From Pseudoscleropodium purum (Eukaryota; Streptophyta; Bryopsida; Hypnales; Brachytheciaceae), in the NCBI GenBank assembly GCA_963969395.1, contig OZ017805.1:6696001-6760000 (forward strand): a stretch of DNA of 64,000 bases, given 5' to 3'. Under the pieces are notes generated by a model that saw only the letters and a program-made list of their open reading frames with translations, was not told the origin of the DNA and ran no database searches. Shown in pieces: positions 33,175-45,273 of this stretch. Made by a program: the position numbers and the translations under genes. Each line of letters starts with the position of its first letter. Position 1 is the first letter of the stretch.

Positions 33175-36100
33175 AGACAATAGTGCCTAAACTATTTATG
33201 TATAGCTCTGTCATTCATTCATGGAAAGCACCATCACATGCTAAGAACAAGTTTTCATGGTTTTTTTAAATATTGTTTTCTACATTAATGTATTCTTTTT
33301 GTCTACCTATCAACACTTTCCACATTAAATACTCATCCAATTTTCTCTTTCATTTGTATTTATACTTCATAGAAATCAATTGCATATTAGTATTGCCAAT
33401 GGAATTTGGTTTCTATCATCAATATAAATGTCATGCTCTAATGCTACACTTCACAATTCTTGATTTCAACTAAACATTTGATTTGCATAGTAAGCGCTCA
33501 AAATTCAAGCACCCTCTATTGGTGTGCTAGTTCATTACATTGAGCACATTTTCAAAAACCTAGAAATCAAAAAATATGTTCTACCAAATATAATTTCCTA
33601 TACTAGTAATATATGTGTCATGTTGAATGCGTTCATAAAAACAAAAGGCAACGTATCAAAGACATTCCCAACATAAACAAATCACTAAATCACGTTACCA
33701 TAAATATAATTCCATCCATCCAACTACCATATGGCATCTAGCTTATTTCTCATGCATATGTCAAAAATATTACAAGGCATGCTCTATAACAATTACTATC
33801 AAACACATGTCTCTAATAGGTAGAAAGGGCTACAAAATGGTGCACGTTTAATATCCTACATGGCATAAAAATACAAATGGCATCCACATACATAATGACA
33901 TGGCAATACTACACCATTTTTCGGAACTTGTCAAATAGAAGATGCAACATGCCATACAAAAGAGCCAACATGAGCATTTTTCTATGTTAAATGCATTAAG
34001 TTCAACATACACTAGCTAATATGCCAATGCTTGCTCACAATATTTCTACAAACGTGTTTTCTGTGTGCATATCACATTTCTTGAACACTATTTTCTATTG
34101 GTATCCTCAATATATTTGAAAACAAAAACAAAATACAAAGACTTGTACAAGTCACTATTTTGTAAATAAAAACACTATCTTTTGTTAAACATATTTTATA
34201 ATATTTAGTTGGTACAAAGTTTACCTTCTAAATAAAATATGTAGTTTATGTATTATTTGTTTTACTCTATAAAGTCTAATATGGAACTATAAATGAACAA
34301 ATTCATAAGGTATACAAATCCAAAAAAATGTATTATATATGTACACATTTCAAACGTAATTATAGCTTGTTCTATTTTAATGATTTGTAAGATATATTGG
34401 AATCTCCTAAACCATTGGAATGACAAAGGTGCACTTAGTGTCCACCAAAAGCCCTCACTGACATGTGCTCAAAGTAAGTTTTGTAGTGTTTTGAATTATG
34501 GCACAAAAGCTATTGAATTTTGAAGTTTTTATGAATTTATAAATTTATAAATTTTTTTTTCTTTCCTTTTCCCATATTTAAAGGACTAAAAATGGATATA
34601 AAAGGAGATTAAAGAAGGCATAGACATTAATTTTGTAGCAATTACAATTGACACACTAATGATTTCCGCAAAGACGTAAAGCATGTTAGCAATATATTCA
34701 AAAAGTTTGGATGTGTTTCAACACATGGTGCAAGAAATATTGAATTTTGAAGTTTTTATCACACTAAAAATTAGAAATTGAGCATAAATTAGAAAATTGG
34801 TTGTGGAGAAATACTAGGACCATAGGATGATAAGATACATAAGACTTCAACCATTAGGACATTGTGGTGATAAAATTATTTTTTTTTCCTTACAATTTGT
34901 CATTAAGTGTAACCCCTAAATGCCCAAGCCTTTTCAAGTGTGTTTTGACTATAGAAAAAGGGTTTGGGCTTATACTTAACTATAATGAAGCAAATTGTAT
35001 TTTTTTTTAAATCTAACCATATAGATGTTTAAAGAGCTTGCTTATTAGTATGTTCACCAATTTTGAGTGCGAAATTGTGTAGGAATTGTCAGATTGAAAC
35101 AAGAAAAATAAACATTTTTTATTTTTAGTATGTTGTCCCTACTACAATGTTTCAAAAATTTGCTAATAATTTTTTTTTCAAACTAGAAGTGACATGAACA
35201 CTACAAATTGTATTAGCACACTAATATATACTTTCAAAAAATTTAATTTCACAAGAAAATCTATCAAAGTCATTACACAATCCACTTTGCAATTGTTGAA
35301 ATGCAATTCTTTTTATAAGTATAAATTGCAAAATAACTCCACATCAACACTTGTATGTATAAATTTCTAATGGTGATAATCATGAACAAAATTATGAAAA
35401 TCATTGTGAAATTTATAATTAATGTATATTCTAATTCTATTTGTTCATAGGTAAAAGAGAAATAAGTATGATGAGATTTGACAAATACAAAGGATGTATT
35501 TGCTTCCATGAATCAATTCTATAAAAAAACTATTTATTTGTTCCATCCCTACCACCCATTAGTAAAGTTCTAAGACCTATAAAGGGTTGCTAATTTTGCA
35601 TTGCTACAATACAATTATGGAAGAAAAAATTATTTTTTACTCTTTTAAATTTGTAATCTAACATAGCACTATTGATGACATGTGAACACCAGAATGACTA
35701 CTTTTCAAATCATTTTTTGATTTTTTTTTTCTAATTGCACCATGGGGGTGCCGAAAATTAAAATTCACAATCCTCTGTAGGCCTCAAGAATTTCCTAATG
35801 CATAGTAGAACAATAGAGCTTTGAAAGATTTGGTGTCTTTTGAGACTGTTGAACTTAGATGTTCAAATATCTACCATTTTCTAAATGTTACCATTCTCTC
35901 ATGAAATGAATCTCTTATGGGAATTAATTAGTTTGTACAAAAGTAGCTCAACTAATTCTTTAATTAGCTTGGATATAAATACAATAGTCCGTTTTGATGA
36001 CTTTCGGGATGGATTGGAAATTCAATTGCATAGACATCCAATATCATCAATTTGCTTGATATTTTGAGGCGAGAACTCAACCCTAGAAAAACTTAGTTCG

Positions 36101-37330
36101 TGCTATTGTAATATTTTTGGAAGATTGAGTGTTACTTTGTACTTGCTATAGTTTATGTAAAAAAGAATTAATTTATTGCATTGTTCATATTGTTCTAAAC
36201 TACTTAGATACTACTGTGTTCACTAGAAATAAGAATAATATGGCAAAATCATGACAATACTCAACATACAACCAACTTTACAATTTGGCTAATGTACTAG
36301 TATTCTTGAATTTATTGGCATGATTTTCTTACTCTTTGTGAAAACAATAGCACATTGTCAATGGATTGTAAACATACATTGCACCTTACTATTATCACAT
36401 TGGAATTTTTTGTTTTTGAAATGGCATAGTTGAGGTTCAGTACCTCTTGGAGCCTTTTTGATGAACTTCAAAAATTTTTGTACCATAAAACTTAAGTCTT
36501 ATCACAGAATAAGTGGATGATAATATGCTTTATGTAAACTATAGATTATTGTAATTCTATGATTTTATCATGGAAAGCCAAGAAATATTTGTGTTCTTTT
36601 TGAAAGGATTCATCATGCGTAACAAAAAGCTTGTATATTAGCAAAAAACTTGCATACATTTTATTTTAGATCAAATTTCTTATTTTTAGGAACTCAAAGA
36701 TAATATGGATATAGGTTAGACCTAGATTTATTATGTTCTAAGGTTTAAGCTCTATGTAGACAAAATCAAATTAGTACCTCTTCTAAAGATGTTCTTGGAA
36801 ATCATTTTTACTTCCACTTTTATACTACTTTGTATTACTCTTATTTTCATTCACTTTCATCTTTTTACCATTTCTTTTACTATTAAAATTTATTTGGCAT
36901 ACTATTTTTGTAATTCAAACAAATTTTAATAAAAAAAATAAAGGTGAAAAAATGAACGTGAGTTACTTCATTGCAAAATTTGCACCATTAAACTTGGTAC
37001 CTATGTCTTCCTACTTTAGACTCCAAAATATTAATGAATAAATGACCACCCACATACAAAAAAATCATTACATATTTTCATAACATTTGGTATATATTAT
37101 AATACATCTAAAAATATACACTTACATTTGTACTACGACTCTTCAATTTTAATTGGAAGAAAAAATTGAATGATTGCATTAAACTAATGCAACCTATACT
37201 TGCAATAACTCCAAAATTATTCAAATTTGAGTAATTTCACACTAATGTGATACACATTGTTTTATATACATTCAATATTATATAATCCACACTATTCTCT
37301 TAGTACTTGAGTTTTGTCAAAATCCCATCC
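33175..37330. other. Long AT-rich stretch, no gene seen
   Basis: About 4.1 kb with no open frame above 80 codons and no recognisable protein words. It contains the small inverted-end element at 34903-34979. Confidence 0.5.
34903..34979. mobile_element. Possible 77-bp miniature element, TTAAGT...ACTTAA ends
   Basis: The left end TTAAGTGTAACCCCTAAATG and the right end read inward (TTAAGTATAAGCCCAAACCC) are imperfect inverted copies. The internal words 'taacccctaaatgcccaag' also occur at the left end of the element at 58221, suggesting a shared family. Confidence 0.35.
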
Positions 37331-37633
37331 ATCTTTCATCCAAAATAAACCAAATTGGTGCAAGGCAATTTGGCACACACTAATTGAATTACCTCATGTA
37401 GTCTCAATAATTCTGCGATTTGACATACGAATTCTCGAATAAATAGAAATTTAAAATTATTGAAAACAAAAGCTTTGAAAGATGAAAACTCTATCTCACC
37501 AACGTATACAGTTTCTTCCATATCACAATGTGTCCGGATGGCTCAATATCTGAAATTTCAAAAAGCTCTGCGTTTGTCTTCTTAATCCTATGCTAGAACC
37601 CACTTGCGAGCTACAAGTTTAGCAAGATCATGA
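37331..37633 (-). other. Probable TAF15 3' untranslated region
   Basis: It lies directly downstream of the TAF15 stop codon on the same strand. The 61-codon frame at 37521-37336 has no known domain and is better explained as UTR. I see no convincing canonical poly(A) signal. Confidence 0.35.
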
Positions 37634-40600
37634 TTACGGTCCAATATCTCTAAAACTCCTCTTACAGTCTCGCGCTTTGTGATGATGCTCTCGATGGTCA
37701 AGTCTCCTGCGCTCCAAATCTAAAGCATCCCTTCTTTCATTTTCATACCGATCAGAGCTGCATGAATAACCACCACGATCCGTGCTCTTCTCTTTGATGT
37801 GCCCAACCTTAACCCCGAGATCTTTATCCCAGCCAGCCTTTCCCACTCTAAACCCGGGTCCAGTAGAACGCAGTGAGTCCCCTAGTTTCGCCTTGGAGCG
37901 GAACTTCTTCTTGAGATTTCCAAATTCGTCATACATTTCACCATCATCCTGGATTAGCAGGAAGGACAAGTCATGCATGCATCGCTGTAAAAATTCATTT
38001 ACGAAACTGAGGGTGGCCACAAAACTGTTTTCTGACAGCTAAAACGGACTAATGTCAATGGAACCCAAGATTGAGATAAAAGAAACGTACTTGAACAAAC
38101 TGTATCCGACAAGGCTAAGATCAGCATGGACAATAGAAAGGATTGCTCCGTCTAGATTGTTTATTGGAAGTACCACCACTGGATCCTCCCAGATCCGTTC
38201 AAATCTTCCAGATCGTTTCTTCCCTCAGATAATCTAAACCATACTTAAACATACCGAGCATGTACGAACAAATGTTAAAAAATTGATCAGAGGCTTCAGA
38301 TCTGTCTTTTTCACGAACTTGGTTTCTATTATCCTTACTATGAAGTCTAAAGCATGATATTTGAGGAAGGTAAGGAATAAACCTCCTCTTGTTCACGCCT
38401 TCTGCGCTTTGTCTCTTGAATTTCTGCTTCGTCAAACTCTTTAAAACCTCCTGCCCTGCCCTCTCTACATTGTGGAAATACCAACATGTAAAAAAACGCT
38501 GAAAATCCCAAGGAAAAAATTTGACCCCGAGTGCTAAAGTGAACAGTAGACATAATCTGTTGCAACACAGTGACCTCATTAAATTCACTGAAATTCAAAG
38601 AGAATTTGCTTGCATTATTATTACATGATTAACTAGCTAAAATCCACCAAATTCCTCTACTAAAGTGGGCTATTTAGAATTGTTATGAATAATATTAATT
38701 GCTATTCGAGTTTAGAAAACGTAGAGCTGTACCCTCCAAAACGGACGATCACTCACATGACTACATGTTGGAACTAGATGCAACAATCCAATCAGCTTAG
38801 AAGAGTTTAAACCGTATCAAGACACAAGCCATTGCACCAAAAAAAAACTAAACACCAAAGTAGAAATAGAAGTCCCAAGAATGTGTAGAATGAACAATAT
38901 TCCATTCCAAATCAAGTTGAAGTTGTTGATTCATCATGGAAAATATCAGAAAGATAACATTCGTTACTGATGATTCAGTAGTCAACTAACACACCTGGCC
39001 CCGCCTTCATTATAGCCTGGTTTTGAGGTATTACAAATGTTGCACTTCAAGCGTTTAGCCCAATTAATATTTCCACACCTACAAGATCCACAAGATAATT
39101 TCATCATTCCAGGTAGTCTAGAACAGAGGTCACTAAATAAAAACAATGTCACAATAAAATGAAGCATGGTTGTATAACATAAGGCAACGCCCAATAGAAA
39201 ATCTAACATTCACGAAATCAATTGAAATGACTCAGACGTATACACTCAAAATGCTAAATAAATATCCATTCAACTGATGCCTTCAATTGTTTGCTTTGAA
39301 TGTCAGACAAAACTGAATTAGAAGTTGTGTTAAAATTGTTCATTTCAAAATATTTTCTGACTGATGTCAAAAACGTGCACATACTCCCATGGTTCTTTCT
39401 CGTTCCATTATGGTAAGAAATAATCGTGGAGATTGTGATAATTACTGTAGTCATACAATCTTCACGAGGCACACTCGATTCACCATTGTCTTTACAATCA
39501 AATTTTAATCACTTGAATAATCGTAAATCAATAATATTCTTAAGAAAGATTACAATATAAATTTAATCAAAGCCAATGTCTATACTAAATTGTCGCAAGC
39601 TGTTACGCGGTCTGATAAATTACGAATATTTCCAATTCAGACAAAAAGCCGAAGCGATAGAACGATTGGAGAAAACATTGCAAGCTGTTACGTGTTCTAA
39701 TAAATTACCGATATTTCGTTTCAGACAAAAAGCCGAAGCGAGAGAGCGATTGGAGAAATCAGAGTAATTAGAGGCTGAAAAAATCAGGAAGCGAGGCTGA
39801 TTTGTACAAGCAACAACACTGAAGCAGAAAACGATACAATTCTCGCAAATAGCATGCTCAAACATACATTGGACAATTCCAGTCATTGGGGCCGAACAAG
39901 CCCGGTGGTCCACAAGGTCCTCGTCCCCCTCTAGCACCGGCATCGCTAGCTCCCCGACTCCGACCTCGACTGCCTCCTGCTAAGCCTCCACCACTTGCCA
40001 AGTTACCTGCAGGGCGAGCACTCCCGCATCGATTGCAAACGCCTCTAAATGCGAAGTTGATGTTGACACAGCTGCAATCCCACAAAACCAGTCATACTCT
40101 AGTCTCTATTTAACACAATAAAATTACTGACAGGAACAAGGGCATACAATCTACTGGCCTAAACTCTCCCTGGTCACACAAAGGGGCAATCTTGTGACCA
40201 TACAGAGTAAATCTTACTCGAGGCACCTACTCTCCCTCATCGACCACTAGCAGTTTTATCTGTTGACCGGTCCTTCAAGGTCTAGATGTCCCATTCCACA
40301 AGCATCAACATTACAAGTGCCACAACTTCCGAATCATGTCAGCAAAGATTTAGATGCAAAAGTATAGTGGATTGTGTAATGGAAGCGAGAACCCATGATA
40401 CACGGTCGGGTGAGACGTCCTGAAGAGGAAAACCTGCTACCAAACTCGACACAGACCTGGAATTTGGACATGGCCAATCCCCCTCCTGTTGCCAAGGTTT
40501 GCAATCTACACGTCCCCTTCTTATACCTCCTTCCAAGTCTACTGGTCCTCCAGCACCTCCAAATGTCCCCCCAAATTCAGCACCATAGTAACCGCCAGCG

Positions 40601-41148
40601 TCTCCAGCAAAACCTGAATCTGCCCAATGCTCTGATACACAGTTCATGATAGGGTTCCCGATTGTAGGTGACGTCGCAACTAGATTCAGAAACTGCACGG
40701 CTTCAGTTACTGAGACACTTATTATGTTGCCATTCAACTCGGTGTTATTCAGCCACTCCACCGCCGCCAGAGCAGCATGTGGATCTTCAAAGAATATAGT
40801 TGCATCGCCATTGAGCTCTTGAGTATTCTTGTCACGGCACAACCATATCATTGGGACACCAGATGTTCTATCTTTCTGCAAGAAGCATATTTCAAGTCCA
40901 AGCATCAGAATTCCAAGCTGCATCCTACAGAAACCTGCAAAGACTACAAATTGCCTTGACCCGCTAATTCCGCACATACAACTGCTGCAGCCAAGTAAAA
41001 TGAAGTAGGGATGAGAACGTAAATATACCATAACAAGACCAATTTGACCGAAGTGATCAGCAAGAAGAACCTCAGAAGTTCCAGGTGGTAAATTGCAAAC
41101 GAAGATGGCACTGCTCACAGAAGGTGCAGTTCCCATGAAACTCATCAT
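37634..41148 (-). CDS. TAF15: TAF15-type RNA-binding protein (RRM + two RanBP2 zinc fingers), six coding exons
   Basis: Exons (minus): 41148-41029, 40875-40457, 40071-39868, 39078-38995, 38464-38383, 37948-37634. All introns are GT-AG and the phases agree, giving 407 residues. An RRM spans about residues 15-99 (RNP2-like IFVCNL, RNP1-like GDATIFFE). A Gly-rich linker follows. RanBP2 finger 1 is WPCPNSSCVNINFAFRGVCNRC (cysteines 176, 181, 192, 195). After an RGG-like spacer, finger 2 is WNCPMCGNINWAKRLKCNIC (246, 249, 260, 263). Then come FKEFDEAEIQETKRRRRE, DDGEMYDEFGNLKKKFRSK and an Arg/Asp-rich tail. From memory this order matches Arabidopsis TAF15, a FET-family nuclear protein tied to TFIID and RNA processing. 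The first ATG in its exon is taken as the start, but the frame is open upstream to the acceptor at 41166, so an earlier coding exon is possible. Confidence 0.92.
39595..39764. repeat. 85-bp tandem duplication in a TAF15 intron
   Basis: Two copies start at 39595 and 39680 with 'gcaagctgttacg' and share 'cagacaaaaagccgaagcga' and 'cgattggagaaa'. Both lie within the intron 39079-39867. Confidence 0.9.
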
Positions 41149-41165
41149 CCTTGCACCAGTCTCAA

Positions 41166-42000
41166 CTGCAGCAAGAGGACAAACATAATCAGCTAAATAA
41201 ACTACTGAAATATTCCAGACATAGATAACTATCCATCACACCTCCAAATATTGTCGAAAGACCATTTCGCTTACGCGATTTCCAGAAAGTCATAAAACAT
41301 ATTATAAATGCAACACATCAGCTAAACTTCGCCGATAAACACATTGAAGGTCCCCTGAACACATTGAAGGTCCCCTGAACACATTCCTCACGAGAAAATA
41401 TTACCCAAATGAATGTCAAGAGTATGAAATGAAAGCACTTCAGAGAAGAACGAATGACAAGAGTAAACAATTCCTGAAATAAAAGCATCATACGAAACTC
41501 CTTCAGTTCCTGATTCACAGCATGTTCATCGCAGGTAATCAGATAAAACATGAAATGCTATCTGTAAAGAGCTGACCGGTCAAATGGTACAAATCGAAGT
41601 CGGAAATACTATGTGCCTGTATCGCTCTAAGAGTTCCGAAAAGTAGCCCCGGCAAAGGTCGAACTAATCGCAAACAGATGGATCAAGGCCAAGAGATTCC
41701 AGAGACCACAAAAATAACTGCCTGAACTGTACAAAGTAATCGCGCGTATTGCCAGGGGATCGAGCAGCATGAGAGTAAGCGAGTGCTGGATCGTTCTCTG
41801 CAGGGGCCAACAAGATACACATCTCGGGCATGCTCGCCAGTGCATCTGAGACTTGTGCGTAGACTTCGCTTCCAAGATCGAACGGAGGTCCTTCATTAAA
41901 AAGTCACAGCCCTAGGAGGGTGCAGAAAGAGGGCTCGGTGCCTGAGAGCCCTCGATCCCGTCGAGAAGAAGATCGAGGGCCGCATTTAGTGATCTTAAAT
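41166..42000 (-). promoter_or_regulatory. TAF15 5' leader intron and probable promoter/first exon
   Basis: The acceptor TTGCTGCAG ends at 41166, so a spliced 5' leader exists. The region 41.58-42.0 kb is more GC- and CpG-rich than its surroundings, as expected of a plant promoter and first exon. Two overlapping minus-strand frames are open there (41896-41627, and another containing MPEMCILLAPAENDPALAYS from 41831). Neither joins the RRM exon with a convincing donor, so both are left as leader. No TATA box is claimed. Confidence 0.5.
41338..41385. repeat. 20-bp tandem repeat (2.4 copies) in the TAF15 leader intron
   Basis: aacacattgaaggtcccctg occurs at 41338-41357 and 41358-41377, followed by a partial third copy (aacacatt). 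Confidence 0.95.
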
Positions 42001-42080
42001 CTGTAAGGACGGCCTGGTCTCCACTGAAATCATCATTTTCTAATACCCTGGGAATCAATCGCTTAAAAAAATGGAAAAGT

Positions 42081-42094
42081 ATTTATTGGAAGTT
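42081..42094. repeat. LINE target-site duplication, 3' side
   Basis: atttattggaagtt is identical to 44465-44478. The last two T merge with the tail, so the true length is 12-14 bp. Confidence 0.85.
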
Positions 42095-44464
42095 TTTTTG
42101 TTTTGTTTTTTAAAACAAATGGAGAACCATTGTATTTGAAATGCAGTAAGACAACCCAGCCAAAAAGGTTGGACTTGAAGAGATAAGAGCACACAATCAA
42201 CGAGAACAAACCTAAAAGAAACTACACATGGAAGGGGCTTGTTTGTGCCAAATAATTTTGGATTCTATTCTATATGTCAGAACACTAGAATGAAGCCAAA
42301 TAGCATCATAGTTGGCCTAAATATTGGTAGCATGTTTAGGTTGTTGTTTGGCGCGAATGTAAGCTTTGAGCTATATTGCACGGCCAAAGTCTAAAAGTAA
42401 ATTCCATAGTGCATTTTGGATAAAAGGCAGTGGCCAATTAGTATGAGAAAACATTGTGGTGTTCCTCGAAGTCCAAATCAGCTAGAGGGAAGAACTAGGG
42501 AGCAAAGTCTATATAGTATGGACGCCATGGAAGTGTCGAGGAATAATTGTTCCAAAAATGCATTGGCTGAAATCAAACTGAGAATGAGTAGCTATCAAAG
42601 GAGATTTGTCAATGAGATGGCATAAGATTGAGTAGGTGTAGTCCCAAATTTCTTGAGCACAAGGACAATAGTAAAATCTGTGGATAGGAGTTTCCTTGCA
42701 GCAAGTACAAGTAGTATCAATACCTGGGTTAATTCGAGCTCTCCAAGAATGTACCACTATTGCCTTATGCCATACGGACCATATGAAAGTTGCATCCTTT
42801 TGGGAATGCCTCTTATGCCAAACATGACATCAATCAAGAGAGAAGCTATCTAGAAGTAACCCTAGCCACTTTGCTTGAATTGGTTGCTTCAAGCATTGAC
42901 TCTTGGTAAGCAAGAGTTGCCCCGTGGTTGTGGTATATGCACTAAGTTGGTTGCCACTGGTCCATTGCCATTGAGCTGGATCAAAATCTAGAGTTCGTAC
43001 ATTGTCCGAGTACAATAAAGTTGTGGAGTGACTTCAGCCCTTTGTAATTTCCAAAATTCGATGTCTTTTTGTAAACCCTAAGAAGCATTCATCTTGGTAG
43101 AGGGAGGTTGAATGATCAATTGTCGAGATAAGGAACCAATTGTCACACTAATAAAGTCTCAAGCAACGACACACTCTGAATATGGGGAGACAATAAAGAA
43201 TTGGACGTGGTTGAAGTGATCCAAGTAATCACAAGGACGGGATCGTTACTCTCTAGGAAGAGGCCCACCCATTCACCGGTTTGGACTTGCTCAACTTGGA
43301 CAGTGAGCATGTGAAGCCACTTTGGTGGGATCATGGAGATGAAATAAAGGATGTTAACTCAATTAGATTCCAATTGAAGAAATTTGGAGGAAACATCATT
43401 CTGAGGCCAAAAATTCTTAGTAAGGGGATCCCATAAATCACCAATGGTCTGTAAACTCCCTTGAGCTAAAGACTTAGCTTTGTCCATTGGGAAATTGAAG
43501 TCAGCATCAATGTAATTTGAAGTCCACTATAGATTGGTTGTAAGAACGTCATCGGAATTTGAAGGAAAAATAGGCTCAATAGGTCGAACAATTTGTTTCC
43601 AAGCACTAGTGATCTTGTTCCATACATGTGAACCTTGTATGATAGATGGGTTATGAACCATAAACCATATCTAAAAGGGAAACCAAAATTTTTGTTTCAA
43701 GTGATGTTTCATTCTAAGAATTCTATATCTAAGTAAAATCTTGAGGTTAAAAATACCAAGTTTGATGGTAAAAAGAACCCATTTGGCTAAAAGAGCCATC
43801 AATGAAACCTTAGGATCAAGTAATTTGAGGCCACCGGATCCTTTTGGTAAGCAACAATTATTCCATGCCACCCTACCCCGTCTCATGTGCCCGGTGCCGT
43901 TCCAAAGGAAATTCCTAAGTTAAACTTTGATGATTCTTATGGCCTGTAAAGAGCCACATTAAATAGCAATAAAATAATAGAGAGTTGATAGAAGGATTGC
44001 ATTGACCACTATAGCTCTTCTTGCTAATGAAAGATGTTGAGAGGACCAATAAAACAACTTTTTGGTAATTTTAGTTTTCAAAAAGTCATCAATATCCGTA
44101 GTCTCTAGTGTAATACCAAAATGGGCCCCCAAAAGTTTAGACAAAGAACCAAGTGGTGCCCAAGAAAGGTTAAATGAGTCTAGCCAAAGGGACTGAGGAT
44201 GCTTCGAAAACCAATATACAATATTTTTGGACCAATTGATAATTAGACCTGTTGTTGAGCCAAATTGGTTGAGCAAATGTATATTATGGTACAAATCCTC
44301 TTCCTAATCCCTAATAGACAGGCCTGTGCCATCTACATATTAGGAAACTAGCTGTTGACTGTTACTTTCAAGTAGTTGGATACCATTAATGTGGCTTGAT
44401 GCTTGTGCTGAAGAAGCTGCCATATTAAATGCTTCTCCTATAAGAAGAAAAAAGTAAGGAGCCA
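42095..44464 (-). mobile_element. 5'-truncated LINE (L1-type) with reverse transcriptase and zf-RVT remnants
   Basis: On the minus strand it begins inside the reverse transcriptase at LAPYFFLLIGEAFNMAASSA. The catalytic FADD-type box is decayed (YVDGTGLS near 44.33 kb). Next are GLIINWSKNIVYWFSKHPQS and KLFYWSSQHLSLARRAIVV (44.26-43.98 kb), then RRGRVAWNNCCLPKGSGGLK (43.88-43.82 kb). A zinc-binding RVT domain follows near 42.75 kb (WRARINPGIDTTCTCCKETP then IHRFYYCPCAQEIW). It ends in an A-rich tail at about 42.12-42.095 kb. Stops and frame changes interrupt it. Truncation inside the RT plus an exact 14-bp flanking duplication is the hallmark of target-primed reverse transcription. It lies immediately upstream of TAF15, same strand. 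Confidence 0.9.
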
Positions 44465-44478
44465 ATTTATTGGAAGTT
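44465..44478. repeat. LINE target-site duplication, 5' side
   Basis: atttattggaagtt is identical to 42081-42094 and abuts the first recognisable RT codons. Confidence 0.85.
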
Positions 44479-45273
44479 AAACTGTTGTAAAAGATGTTCC
44501 CTTTTCACATCAAAGCTCGGAAGATGAATAGTTGCACTTTTGTGCTATGTAGGAGAATCCTCTATCATCCATCAAACACTTAGTGTCCACAACAATCTTA
44601 CAAGGTTAAAACTAGCTAAAAAGTGCCAAGTTTCTATTCAAAAAAAATAAAGTTTTAAATGTACATTGCATAAATGTCCCTCAAAATTTAAATTTTAACC
44701 AAATACATAATATATAGATCTAGGAGTTGCAAAATTGTATCTTGTCCAAAAAACTAGTAGCATCCATATGTGAAATGTTTTCCATTTGGGAGCCCATAAA
44801 CAATCTAGGATGTAGATCTTTTATTTTAGCGACCATATCTGATGGCTCGTTATTGACAAAACTAAGGTTTAGGGGTCTTCTCTAAATGCTATAGTTTAAC
44901 AACCTCCACTCTACACATCTCCATGTTTTTGCATTAATTTCAATTTAAGTTCCTTGTTTAGAATCGATGGTTGTTGTTTGAATTTAGAGGGATTGTCAAA
45001 ACCTACAAAAACAGATTTTAGTTATTTCAAATAGAATTTGAAGTAAAAAATCCATTCTCAATATTGTTTTTTCATTCTACGAGTTATAAACAAAAAAATT
45101 ACTAAAAGTATGGATTAGCATATCATAGGATCTCTTAATTGAGATAAAGTGGTTAAGGAGGACATTCACACTTTCCGTCCTAATCGGAATTTGGAACCCA
45201 GATAGTTGTCCAACAAGTATTTTCAAAGACTTTCGGCAATATCACAACTAGATCCGAAATATTTCCAGAAATG
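44479..45273. other. No gene seen
   Basis: AT-rich DNA that, before the LINE landed, would have been the upstream flank of TAF15. Confidence 0.45.

Noticed and set aside
41627..41896. 89-codon minus-strand frame upstream of TAF15
   Set aside because: A second frame over the same bases is equally open and neither connects to the RRM exon by a clear donor, so I treat the region as leader sequence.
42653..43923. Plus-strand open frames across the LINE
   Set aside because: They are antisense shadows of the LINE RT and zf-RVT readings on the minus strand.
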